DNA of 10,608 nt from Actinomycetes bacterium (GCA_023432005.1 JAEYVF010000019.1:1-10608), one strand, 5' to 3'; shown: positions 1-6,370, counted from the first letter of the stretch. The notes: generated by a model not told the origin, from the letters alone. Translations and numbers: made by a program.

Positions 1-226
1 CCGAGGGGCCCTCGAGGAGGTCGTCGAGACCCTCCACGCCGGCTTCCTTCGCGGCGATCTTGGTGAGCGTGTTCTTCACCACGGCGTAGCTCGCGTGCTC
101 ACGGATGTTGCTGCGCAGCTGCTTGAGCTGCGCCACCGTGAGGCCGCGGTACTCGGTGAGCACGATCGCGTTCGAGCTCCGGAAGTTCTCCGTCAGCTCG
201 GCGACCGTGGTTTCCTTGTTCGCCAT
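1..226 (-). CDS. rplJ: 50S ribosomal protein L10 (N-terminal part, cut by window edge)
   Basis: The first 75 residues of L10 are present; the gene runs off the left edge, so roughly the C-terminal 95-100 residues of a usual 170-175 aa actinobacterial L10 are missing. The start MANKETTVAEL, then IVLTEYRGLTVAQLKQLR and YAVVKNTLTKIA, are typical of the L10 rRNA-binding domain. L10 anchors L7/L12 dimers on 23S rRNA to form the ribosomal stalk that recruits translation GTPases. The ATG at 224-226 is preceded by AAGGAG (231-236) with a 4-nt gap, and no competing start lies nearby. rplL is expected just beyond the edge. Expression is probably autoregulated through the leader at 287-413. The identification is secure. 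Confidence 0.97.
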   Translation of the reverse strand, partial: MANKETTVAELTENFRSSNAIVLTEYRGLTVAQLKQLRSNIREHASYAVVKNTLTKIAAKEAGVEGLDDLLEGPS

Positions 227-286
227 GGCGCTCCTTGTCGTATTGGATGTCACGCCGATGACCGCTGGTCGCTTCCCGCTCGCATG

Positions 287-316
287 AAAAAAGCTCCGGC
301 GCACGCGCACGGAGCT
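287..316 (-). terminator. Attenuator hairpin inside the rplJ leader
   Basis: On the minus strand AGCTCCG (310-316) pairs with CGGAGCT (292-298) across an 11-nt GC-rich loop and runs straight into six T residues (287-292). This is a textbook intrinsic terminator, but it lies upstream of rplJ and inside its leader rather than after a gene, so it probably acts as an attenuator: transcription stops here unless the leader folds otherwise. I did not find a clear antiterminator partner by eye. Confidence 0.75.
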
Positions 317-413
317 GGACCCTGGGGTTGCTACACACGCCTGCGCGGGCCCCTCGCATGAGGACTTCGTCCGCGGCCCGCAAGCGGGCGCGCAGAGACC
401 GGCGGTCTTCGGC
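287..413 (-). ncRNA. L10 leader (rplJL autoregulatory mRNA leader)
   Basis: The stretch between the preceding gene and rplJ resembles the L10 leader, an mRNA element bound by the L10-(L12) complex to repress rplJL. The block GCCGAAGACCGCCGGTC (397-413, minus strand) matches the conserved leader core as I remember it. It is followed by a small GCCCGC/GCGGGC hairpin (376-389), a GC-rich segment with GAGGGGCCCGCGCAGG, and a terminator-like hairpin (287-316). About 60 nt separate that hairpin from the rplJ start. The 5' end fits a transcription start near 413 set by the extended -10 box at 420-428. Exact boundaries are estimates; a covariance-model search was not possible. Confidence 0.75.
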
Positions 414-419
414 GTAGCG

Positions 420-428
420 AGGTTATCA
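420..428 (-). promoter_or_regulatory. Predicted extended -10 promoter for the rplJ leader
   Basis: The minus strand reads TGATAACCT, an exact TGnTANNNT extended -10. Counting 7 nt onward puts the start at about 413, where the conserved L10 leader core begins. No good -35 is visible (CTCGAG at the 17-nt position), which is tolerable for an extended -10 promoter. The TGA of this element is also the stop codon of the upstream gene, so the promoter and the end of that gene overlap. Confidence 0.5.
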
Positions 429-1133
429 CACCCCGGCGGCCCCTCGAGACCGCCGCACGCGCGGGAGCACGTAGAGCGCGACGAGGATCACGAGGAACAG
501 CGCGACCGCGGCCGCGACCGCGATGCCGAGCCCCGCATCCGTGACCTCGGGCTCCGGCTCGGGCTGCGGGGCGACGACCTCGTAGTCGGCGAGGGGCACG
601 GGCGCCGTGAGCCCCGAGGTGCCCGCGACGAGCGGCGTGAGGGTGTCGTCGGCGAGGGCGAGCCACGCGCTGCTCCCGAGGTCGCGCACGAGGCGCGCGG
701 CCGCGGGCACCTCGGCGAGCGCGACGGCGGCCGCGGGGTCGGGCTCGAACTCGGCGAGCTCGGGGCGTTCGGTGTCGAGGTTGATCCAGATGATCGCGAC
801 ACCCACGGGCTCCTCGGCGACCGTGACGGGCACCGCCCACTCGTTCGCCATGCGTGTGGCCGTGGCCTCGGTATCGCCCGCGAGTCGATCGTCGGTCCAG
901 CGGTAGACGCGCGAGATCGGTCCCGGCGCCGTCGTGTCGTCGAACTCGATTCCCTCGCCGTCGGCGTCGAGGCCGTAGACGGCGTCGAGCCGCTCGACGA
1001 GGCCGCCGCCCGTGACGTAGGCGGTGACCTCGGGCGGCACGGAGCCTTCGCTCGCCGACGCCGCGAGGGGCGCCGCGAGCACGGCCGCGAGGGCGATCGG
1101 GAGCGCGGCGAACGATCGGGGGGCGGATCGCAT
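426..1133 (-). CDS. Secreted, C-terminally membrane-anchored protein of unknown function, third gene of a two-component operon
   Basis: This 235-aa protein matches no family I recognise. It has an N-terminal signal peptide (basic MRSAPR, hydrophobic residues 8-24, likely cleavage after ASA at 25-27), an acidic extracytoplasmic domain of about 160 residues, a PEPEPE linker at 189-196, one membrane helix at about 201-223, and a short basic tail (RVRRSRG). It therefore probably sits outside the membrane on a single C-terminal anchor; no LPxTG sorting signal is present. The ATG lies 5 nt after the kinase stop with no strong ribosome binding site, so translation is probably coupled to the kinase. 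Position suggests a target of, or accessory to, that sensor. Its final stop overlaps the rplJ promoter. Confidence 0.8.
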   Translation of the reverse strand: MRSAPRSFAALPIALAAVLAAPLAASASEGSVPPEVTAYVTGGGLVERLDAVYGLDADGEGIEFDDTTAPGPISRVYRWTDDRLAGDTEATATRMANEWAVPVTVAEEPVGVAIIWINLDTERPELAEFEPDPAAAVALAEVPAAARLVRDLGSSAWLALADDTLTPLVAGTSGLTAPVPLADYEVVAPQPEPEPEVTDAGLGIAVAAAVALFLVILVALYVLPRVRRSRGAAGV

Positions 1134-1138
1134 GGCGC

Positions 1139-2596
1139 TCAGTCTGCCAGGTCGACGCCCGCCGGCCGGGGAGCGCGCGTCGGGAGCCGCACGGTGAATC
1201 GCGTGTCGCCCGGGACGCTCTCGACGTGGATGCCGCCGTGGTGCGCCTCGACGACCGCCGCGACGATCGCGAGGCCGAGCCCCGTGCTGCCGGTCGCGCG
1301 CGTGCGGGATGAGTCACCGCGGGCGAAGCGCTCGAACAGCACCGGCAGCAGCTCGGGGTCGATGCCGGGGCCGTCGTCGGCCACCGTGAGCACGACCTCG
1401 TCGCCCTCGCGCGCGAGCGTGACCGTCACGGCCGTGTCGGCCGGGGTGTGGCGGTGGGCGTTGGCGAGCAGGTTGACGACCACCTGGCTGAGGCGCGCGG
1501 CGTCACCCTCGACCGTGACCGGCGGGTCGGGGGCCACGACCTCCCACTCGTGGTCGGGGGCGGCCACGTACGCGTCGCCCACGGCATCCGTCACGAGCCG
1601 CACGAGCTCCACCTCGCCGAGCGCGAGCCCCCGGCCCTCGTCGAGCCGGGCGAGCTCGAGCAGATCCTCGACGAGCGCCGTCATGCGGATCGACTCCGAC
1701 TCGATGCGGTCGAGCGAGCGGATGGCGTCGTCGGGCAGCTCGGCGTCGATGCGGCGCGTGAGCTCGGCGTAGCCCCGGATCGACGCGAGGGGCGTGCGCA
1801 GCTCGTGGCTCGCGTCGGCGACGAATCGGCGCACCTTCTCCTCGGACCGTTGGCGCGCCACGAGCGCCTCCTCGACGTGACCGAGCATCCGGTTGAGGGC
1901 GGCACCGACCTGCCCGACCTCGGTACGCGGGTCGGCCTCCGCTGCGGGGACGCGCTCGGGGATCGCGACGTCACCGGATGCGAGCTGGAGCTCGGACACG
2001 CGCATGGCCGTGTCGGAGACGCGGCCGAGGGGGCGCAGGGCCACGCGCGTGAGGCCGACCGCGCCGACGCCCGCGAGCAGGAGGGCGCCGCCCGTCACGA
2101 GGGCGAAGATGCCGGCGAGCGTCCACGTCGTCTGGTCGACCTCGGACGTCGAGAGGCCGACCGCGTACGAGCCGTTGGCGGCGTGCCGGGCCTCGACCCG
2201 GAAGGTGCCGAGTCCCGAGACGGGCACGGTCGTGACGACGCCGGAGGCGGGCGTGAGCACCTGCGCGATCTGCGCCTCGGTGAGCGCGGCCTGGGTGCCC
2301 GGACCCGTGTACACGAAACCCTGCGGGGTCGTGCCCGGGACGGCCACGGCGAGCACGACTCCGCCGCGCAGGTTGTCGTCGCCGCCCGGCAGGCCCGAGA
2401 CGGCGCCCCCCGAGGAGAGCGCGTGCATGACGTCCTGCACCTGCGCGTCGAGGCGCTGCATGAGGTTCTGACGCAGGGCGAGGACGCTCACCGCGCCGAT
2501 GAAGACGCCGAGCAGCGCGACGAGCGCGACGACGCCGAGCACGACCCGGCTGCGGATCGACCACGGGGCGCGCGTGCGGCCGGGCGACCCGGTCAT
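1139..2596 (-). CDS. Sensor histidine kinase, membrane-bound, HAMP type
   Basis: A 485-aa kinase of the class paired with OmpR-type regulators. Order of parts: TM1 at about 17-41; an extracytoplasmic sensor of about 118 residues (42-160); TM2 at about 160-184; HAMP at about 185-248; dimerisation domain with phospho-acceptor His264 in SHELRTPLASIRGY; N box (NLLANAHRHTP, from 375); G1 (DDGPGID, 407-413); F box (FERFARG, 421-427); and G2 (GSTGLGLAI, 436-444). All catalytic boxes are intact. The true start is the ATG at 2594-2596, whose ATGA overlaps the regulator stop; the longer frame upstream is the antisense or alternate reading of the regulator gene. It resembles the mycobacterial TrcS/TcrY group, from memory. 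The stimulus is unknown; the sensor shows no recognisable ligand domain. Confidence 0.95.
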   Translation of the reverse strand: MTGSPGRTRAPWSIRSRVVLGVVALVALLGVFIGAVSVLALRQNLMQRLDAQVQDVMHALSSGGAVSGLPGGDDNLRGGVVLAVAVPGTTPQGFVYTGPGTQAALTEAQIAQVLTPASGVVTTVPVSGLGTFRVEARHAANGSYAVGLSTSEVDQTTWTLAGIFALVTGGALLLAGVGAVGLTRVALRPLGRVSDTAMRVSELQLASGDVAIPERVPAAEADPRTEVGQVGAALNRMLGHVEEALVARQRSEEKVRRFVADASHELRTPLASIRGYAELTRRIDAELPDDAIRSLDRIESESIRMTALVEDLLELARLDEGRGLALGEVELVRLVTDAVGDAYVAAPDHEWEVVAPDPPVTVEGDAARLSQVVVNLLANAHRHTPADTAVTVTLAREGDEVVLTVADDGPGIDPELLPVLFERFARGDSSRTRATGSTGLGLAIVAAVVEAHHGGIHVESVPGDTRFTVRLPTRAPRPAGVDLAD

Positions 2597-3336
2597 GTCG
2601 CCGGCTTGATGAGGTAGCCGACGCCGCGCACCGTGTGGATGAGGGGCGGCATCCCCTCGCCCTCGATCTTCTTGCGCAGGTAGGAGATGTAGATCTCGAC
2701 GATGCTCGAGCGGCCCTCGAAGTCGTAGCTCCACACGCGGTCGAGGATCTGCAGCTTGCTGACGACGCGGCGCGGGTTGCGCATGAGGTAGCGCAGCAGC
2801 TCGAACTCCTTCGCCGTGAGCTCGATGGGCCGCCCGGCGCGCGTGACCTCGTAGCTCTCCTCGTCGAGCGTGAGGTCGCCCACACGCAGCACGGGGTCGG
2901 TGTAGCCGGTCACGGCGCGGCCGCTGCGACGCAGGAGGGCGCGCAGCCGCGCGACGACCTCCTCGAGGCTGAAGGGCTTCGTGACGTAGTCGTCGCCGCC
3001 CGCCGTGAGCCCGACGATGCGGTCGGCCACGGCGTCCTTCGCGGTGAGGAAGAGCACGGGCACGTCGTCGCCCGTCGAGCGCAGGCGGCGGAGCACCTCG
3101 ACGCCGTCGAGGCCCGGCATCATGACGTCGAGCACGATGACGTCGGGCTGCAGAGTACGCGCCTTGGTCAGGGCCGACGCACCGTCGGTCGCGGTCTCGA
3201 CCTGCCATCCCTCGTAGCGCAGCGCCAGCTGCACGAGCTCGCCGAGCGACGCCTCGTCGTCGACCACGAGCGCGCGCACGGGCGAGCCGTCGGGGCGCGT
3301 GAGGGCGGTGGATGCGGTGGCGGCGGACGTGGTCAC
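2593..3336 (-). CDS. OmpR/PhoB-family response regulator
   Basis: A 247-aa two-domain regulator. The receiver domain (about 20-135) has the acidic pocket Asp26-Asp27, phospho-acceptor Asp70 in VLDVMMPG, Thr98 and Lys120 (TKPF). The winged-helix DNA-binding domain (about 148-245) has LTAKEFELLRYLM, SIVEIYISYLRKKI and HTVRGVGYLIKP. It closely resembles TrcR/TcrX-type actinobacterial regulators. The start is GTG at 3334-3336. GGGAGG abuts it with no spacer, too close for a normal Shine-Dalgarno, while CACAAT stands 7 nt upstream of the GTG, so the mRNA may be leaderless. Val20 would be a later start but would leave little before the receiver. It overlaps the kinase gene by 4 nt. A near-palindrome GGGAGTTCCC (3361-3370) upstream might be an autoregulatory site; this is speculative. 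Confidence 0.95.
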   Translation of the reverse strand: MTTSAATASTALTRPDGSPVRALVVDDEASLGELVQLALRYEGWQVETATDGASALTKARTLQPDVIVLDVMMPGLDGVEVLRRLRSTGDDVPVLFLTAKDAVADRIVGLTAGGDDYVTKPFSLEEVVARLRALLRRSGRAVTGYTDPVLRVGDLTLDEESYEVTRAGRPIELTAKEFELLRYLMRNPRRVVSKLQILDRVWSYDFEGRSSIVEIYISYLRKKIEGEGMPPLIHTVRGVGYLIKPAT

Positions 3337-3459
3337 CCTCCCGATTGTGCTCCCCTCGCTGGGAGTTCCCTATGCCGCGCCTGGAGGTCGCCCAAGCGGC
3401 GGCCATGACCCGGTCGCGGCGGCACGCGCGTCGCGGTCGGCGGTGTCGTGCGGGTGAGC

Positions 3460-3465
3460 GAGACT
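3460..3465 (+). promoter_or_regulatory. Possible -10 box for leaderless YqaJ-type nuclease gene
   Basis: GAGACT followed by GGACGG and then GTG gives a -10-like hexamer 6 nt before the start codon. The hexamer departs from TANNNT at its first base and no -35 is evident, so support rests on spacing and on similar arrangements at 4749-4754 and 6357-6362. Confidence 0.3.
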
Positions 3466-3471
3466 GGACGG

Positions 3472-4074
3472 GTGCAGCCCACCCTCTCGCTCTTCGATGC
3501 GCCGCCCGTGTCGCATCGCGAGCGCATCGTCGCGGATGCGGCCGACCGGGTGAGCTGGCTGCGCGAGCGGGCGCGGGGCGTGACGGCCACCGACGTGGCG
3601 CGCCTCACGGGCGAGAAAGCCGTGCGCGCCGTGGCGATGGAGAAGCTGCTCGGCTCGCGTTTCAGCGGCAACGCCTTCACGCAGCACGGCCGCGTGCGCG
3701 AGCCCGAGATCGGCCGCTGGGTGGCTCGCACCCACGCCGGCATGCGCGGCAACACCGCTCTCTTCCACGCCGACGGGCAGCGGGCCCACCTCGCGACGCC
3801 GGATGGCATCCGCGAGTCCGAAGGACGGCTCGAGCTGTGCGAGATCAAGACGACGCGCAGCGCGTGGAAGTCGATCCCGCGCCACTACCTGCGTCAGGTG
3901 TGGTGGCAGCAGTACGTGCTCGGGGCCGAGCGCACGCTCGTCGTGTGGGAGCAGCACGAGGACTTCGTACCCGTGAGCGGCGTGCCCGAGTGCCGCTGGG
4001 TCGACCGCGACGAGAACGAGATCCACCGCCTCGTGCAGCTCGCCGACCAGCTGCTGCTCGCGATGCGCCGCTAG
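3472..4074 (+). CDS. YqaJ-type (lambda exonuclease-like) nuclease
   Basis: A 200-aa protein with the YqaJ viral recombinase nuclease fold, belonging to the PD-(D/E)XK superfamily. Visible active-site residues are Glu77 in HGRVREPE, Asp111 in LATPDG, Glu124 and Lys126 in CEIKTT, and Gln146 in VWWQQYVLG. Length fits the nuclease domain alone. Relatives degrade one strand of linear double-stranded DNA and usually sit in phages beside a RecT or Bet annealase; here no phage gene is near. The start is uncertain: GTGs at 3448, 3454 and 3472 are all in frame. I chose 3472 because GAGACT lies exactly 6 nt before it, as in leaderless actinobacterial genes, and because no Shine-Dalgarno precedes any of them. 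Its stop interleaves with that of the convergent neighbour. Confidence 0.85.
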   Translation: MQPTLSLFDAPPVSHRERIVADAADRVSWLRERARGVTATDVARLTGEKAVRAVAMEKLLGSRFSGNAFTQHGRVREPEIGRWVARTHAGMRGNTALFHADGQRAHLATPDGIRESEGRLELCEIKTTRSAWKSIPRHYLRQVWWQQYVLGAERTLVVWEQHEDFVPVSGVPECRWVDRDENEIHRLVQLADQLLLAMRR

Positions 4075-4742
4075 CGCCGCCGCCGCATCCGCGAGACCGC
4101 GACGACCCCGCATCCGGCGACGGCGATGAGCGCCGCGATCGCGACGACGTAGAGCGCGACCGTGCCGTAGCCGTTCTCGAAGTTCGCGGGGTCGAGGAAC
4201 GGATAGGGGTACCAGCCCTGGCGGCCCGTCGCGTCGCTGTAGACGAGGGGCCCGCGCACGAGGGTGTAGAGCACCCACACGATCGGGTAGATCACGACGA
4301 TGCCGACCGTGCCCCACCCGAGCCGGCGACGCCCGGGCGCGAAGATCCAGTCGACGAGCAGCACGATCGGCACGACGACGTGCAGCACCTCGTTCGACCA
4401 CGCGAGAGTCGAGCCCTGCGGCAGCTCGATGCCGCGCAGCAGCAGGTTGTAGACGACGCCCGTCGTCACGAGGTAGGTCGTGGCGCACGCGCGCAGCACG
4501 GCGAACCAGCGCGGGTCCTCGCCCCCGCCCCGGGCGAGGTGCACGGCGCCGATCGCGAGCGACACGGCGCCCACGATGTTCGACTGGATCGTGAAGAACG
4601 AGAAGAAGTTCGCGACCGAGGTCGCGAGGTCGCGCACGCCCGTCGTCGTCCAGTAGTCGAGGCTCACGAGCAGCTGGCCGACGACGGCGGCCACGACGGC
4701 GATCGCCCCGGCCGCGCGGAGCAGGAGGAAGGTGGTGCGCAT
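4071..4742 (-). CDS. Pr6Pr-family six-helix membrane protein
   Basis: A 223-aa polytopic protein with six predicted helices at about 8-28, 45-68, 82-101, 117-134, 142-162 and 194-217, ending in a basic tail (RMRRRR). The motifs FFSFFTIQSNI (46-56), VVYNLLLRG (97-104), NEVLHVVVPIVLLVDW (117-132) and WYPYPFLDP (177-185) are those I associate with the actinobacterial Pr6Pr membrane protein group. Function is not established. Thr51 in the second helix and His121 in the fourth recall the Thr/His pair of the AIG1/ADTRP lipid hydrolases (inference from memory). The ATG start has no Shine-Dalgarno; a -10 box TAATTT 6 nt upstream suggests leaderless expression. It is divergent from the dehydrogenase gene. 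Confidence 0.85.
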   Translation of the reverse strand: MRTTFLLLRAAGAIAVVAAVVGQLLVSLDYWTTTGVRDLATSVANFFSFFTIQSNIVGAVSLAIGAVHLARGGGEDPRWFAVLRACATTYLVTTGVVYNLLLRGIELPQGSTLAWSNEVLHVVVPIVLLVDWIFAPGRRRLGWGTVGIVVIYPIVWVLYTLVRGPLVYSDATGRQGWYPYPFLDPANFENGYGTVALYVVAIAALIAVAGCGVVAVSRMRRRR

Positions 4743-4748
4743 GGCGGC

Positions 4749-4778
4749 AAATTAGCAGCACGGTGACGTGCGTGTAAC
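4749..4778 (-). promoter_or_regulatory. Predicted promoter for the Pr6Pr gene (leaderless)
   Basis: On the minus strand GTTACA (4773-4778) and TAATTT (4749-4754) are separated by 18 nt, and TAATTT is followed by GCCGCC and then the ATG. The transcript would start at or next to the A of the ATG. The -35 matches TTGACA at four of six positions. Confidence 0.45.
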
Positions 4779-4790
4779 ACCGATGACGCA
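4769..4790. repeat. Inverted repeat in the 4743-4832 divergent promoter region
   Basis: TGCGT (4769-4773) and ACGCA (4786-4790) form an inverted repeat around a 12-nt spacer, with a second small palindrome GTGT-A-ACAC (4772-4780) nested inside. TGACG also recurs at 4764-4768 and 4784-4788. The array overlaps the -35 of the Pr6Pr promoter, so an operator is possible, but short repeats like these arise often by chance. Confidence 0.3.
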
Positions 4791-4799
4791 TGACACCCG

Positions 4800-4805
4800 T
4801 TGAAT
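4800..4805 (+). promoter_or_regulatory. Possible -10 box for the medium-chain dehydrogenase gene
   Basis: TTGAAT followed by GGC resembles the -10 at 6473-6478, in the same TTGAATGG context. It would start transcription near 4812, giving a leader of about 20 nt that holds the GGAAAGG ribosome binding site. No convincing -35 is present at 16-18 nt. Confidence 0.3.
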
Positions 4806-4832
4806 GGCACCCGAGGCGGAAAGGTCGACGAC

Positions 4833-5798
4833 ATGACGATGATGCGAGCCGTGACCTTCTCGGCGCCCGGCGGTCCCGAGGTGCTCGGGCTCGACGAGGT
4901 CGCCGTGCCGACCCGGGTCAACGCCGAGTTCCTCATCCGCGTCGTCGCAGCCGGCGTCAACCCGATCGACGCGAAGACCCGCGCGGGCCGCGGCGCGTGG
5001 CCCGGCGTCACCACGACGCCCGTCGTGCTCGGCAACGACTTCTCGGGCGTCGTCGTGGAGGCCCCCTACGAGGCGCATCCCCTGCAGCCCGGCACCGAGG
5101 TGTACGGCATGGGCATGGTGCCGCGCATGAGCGGCTCCTACGCCGAGTACCTCACCGTCAACGCGCTGAGCGTCGCGCGCAAGCCGCCGTCGCTCTCGCA
5201 CGCGGAGGCCGCGGGCGTTCCGCTCGCGGCGCTCACCGCCTGGGGCATGGTCGTCGAGACCGCGAAGGCGCACGAGGGGCAGCGGATGCTCATCCATGCG
5301 GGTGCGGGCGGCGTCGGGCACTTCGCCGTGCAGTTCGCGTCGTACTTCGGCGCCCACGTCGTGGCGACGGGATCGGCGCGCAACACCGCCCTCCTGCGCG
5401 AGCTCGGCGCCGCCGAGGTCGTCGACTACACGAGCGGTCACTTCGAGGACGCCGTCGGCGAGGTCGACGCCGTCATCGACCTCGTGGGCAACGTCGCGGC
5501 CGACACGGGCTCGCGCTCGCTGCGCGTGCTGCGCCCGGGGGGCATCTACGTCAACGGCCCGACCGGCTCGTTCCCGACGATGCTCGCGGAGGCGGAGGCG
5601 GCGGGGGTGCGCGCCTCCGGCTACCGCGTCTCGCCGGACGCGGCGACGCTCGCGATCGTGACGCGCCTGCTCGAGTCGGACGACGTGCGCGTCCTCGTCG
5701 ACCGGGTGCTCCCGCTCGAGCAGGTCGCCGAGGCGCATCGGCTCATCGAGACGGGCCACACGCGCGGCAAGATCGTGCTGACGGTCGCCGAGGGCTGA
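4833..5798 (+). CDS. Zinc-free medium-chain dehydrogenase/reductase (NADPH:quinone reductase-like)
   Basis: A 321-aa oxidoreductase. The N-terminal GroES-like domain contains GVNPIDAKTR (41-50) and LGNDFSGVV (66-74). The Rossmann domain carries AGAGGVGHFAVQFA (156-169) for NAD(P)H binding, then IDLVGN (215-220) and LRPGGIYVNG (233-242). No structural or catalytic zinc cysteines are visible, which places it with quinone oxidoreductase-type members that reduce quinones or enones using NADPH. Substrate cannot be told from sequence. I chose ATG 4833 because GGAAAGG (4818-4824) lies at a workable distance; the TTG at 4800 would start translation inside the putative -10 box. It ends 21 nt before the convergent acetyltransferase stop, and no terminator hairpin with a U tract fits between. 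Confidence 0.92.
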   Translation: MTMMRAVTFSAPGGPEVLGLDEVAVPTRVNAEFLIRVVAAGVNPIDAKTRAGRGAWPGVTTTPVVLGNDFSGVVVEAPYEAHPLQPGTEVYGMGMVPRMSGSYAEYLTVNALSVARKPPSLSHAEAAGVPLAALTAWGMVVETAKAHEGQRMLIHAGAGGVGHFAVQFASYFGAHVVATGSARNTALLRELGAAEVVDYTSGHFEDAVGEVDAVIDLVGNVAADTGSRSLRVLRPGGIYVNGPTGSFPTMLAEAEAAGVRASGYRVSPDAATLAIVTRLLESDDVRVLVDRVLPLEQVAEAHRLIETGHTRGKIVLTVAEG

Positions 5799-5819
5799 AC
5801 GCGGATCGGAGCGCTCGGG

Positions 5820-6350
5820 TCAGAGCGCGCGCTCGAAGACGTAGTCGTCTTCGTAGCGGTCGCCCACGAGGAATCGCTTGACGCCGACACGCGTGAAACC
5901 GCTCTTGCCGTAGAAGCGCTGCGCGCGCTCGTTGTGCTGGTTGACGCCGAGCCACACCCCCGCCGCGCCGCGAGCCGAGGCCGCCTCGATCGACGCGGCC
6001 ATGAGCGCGGCCGCGACCCCCGCCCCGTGGTGGTAGGGGTGCACGTAGCACTTGCTGAGCTCGACGGTCGGCCGCAACGTGATCGCGGCGGCGACGTCGG
6101 CATCCGCCGGCTCACCGGAGACGAGCAGCGCGTAGCCCGCGAGCGAGCCGTCGGAGACGGATGCCACGAGCACGTCACGCGCGGTGTCGTCGAGGTGGCG
6201 GGCGAAGTGGTCGGCCGTGAGGTTGGCCGCGATGAACGCCGCCTTCGCCGCGTCGGTGACGTGCGGCGGACACGCGAGCGGGAACGTGAGCGCCGCGAGG
6301 TCGGCGAGGGGCCGGAGGTCGTCGGGGGTCGCACGGCGCACGAGAGTCAC
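5820..6350 (-). CDS. GNAT-family N-acetyltransferase, PaiA-like
   Basis: A 176-aa single-domain GNAT. Motif A is YVHPYHHGAGVAAALM (102-117), the acetyl-CoA pyrophosphate loop, with His108 where Gln or Arg is usual. The later segment VWLGVNQHNERAQRFYGKSGF (132-152), a downstream GDRYEDDYVF and the overall length resemble PaiA-type polyamine acetyltransferases; that assignment is from memory and moderate only. The start is a GTG at 6348-6350 with no Shine-Dalgarno but with TACGCT exactly 6 nt upstream, so it is probably leaderless. The reading frame continues far upstream, but that part is only antisense to the FAD oxidase gene. It is divergent from the oxidase and cupin operon, sharing the 153-nt control region between them. 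Confidence 0.9.
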   Translation of the reverse strand: MTLVRRATPDDLRPLADLAALTFPLACPPHVTDAAKAAFIAANLTADHFARHLDDTARDVLVASVSDGSLAGYALLVSGEPADADVAAAITLRPTVELSKCYVHPYHHGAGVAAALMAASIEAASARGAAGVWLGVNQHNERAQRFYGKSGFTRVGVKRFLVGDRYEDDYVFERAL

Positions 6351-6356
6351 CCGACC

Positions 6357-6362
6357 AGCGTA
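6357..6362 (-). promoter_or_regulatory. Possible -10 box for the leaderless acetyltransferase gene
   Basis: The minus strand reads TACGCT, then GGTCGG, then GTG. This fits TANNNT with the 6-nt gap typical of leaderless starts. The -35 zone coincides with the inverted repeat GCGACG-N5-CGTCGC at 6375-6391 and is not consensus. Confidence 0.4.
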
Positions 6363-6370
6363 TCCGCGCG

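Noticed and set aside
1448..2617. Plus-strand open frame of 389 codons across the kinase gene
   Set aside because: Shadow of the kinase; composition is Arg/Ala/Glu/His-rich and it lacks hydrophobic cores or motifs.
3361..3370. GGGAGTTCCC near-palindrome upstream of the regulator, and GGAACT as a possible SigE-type -35
   Set aside because: Arms are only 4 bp and no matching -10 (such as GTT) occurs at the right distance; too weak to list as a site.
3370..4791. Long minus-strand open frame of 473 codons antisense to the nuclease and overlapping the Pr6Pr gene
   Set aside because: Its translation is low-complexity and rich in Arg, Ala and His, as expected from an off-frame reading of very GC-rich DNA; real genes with clear domains occupy the region.
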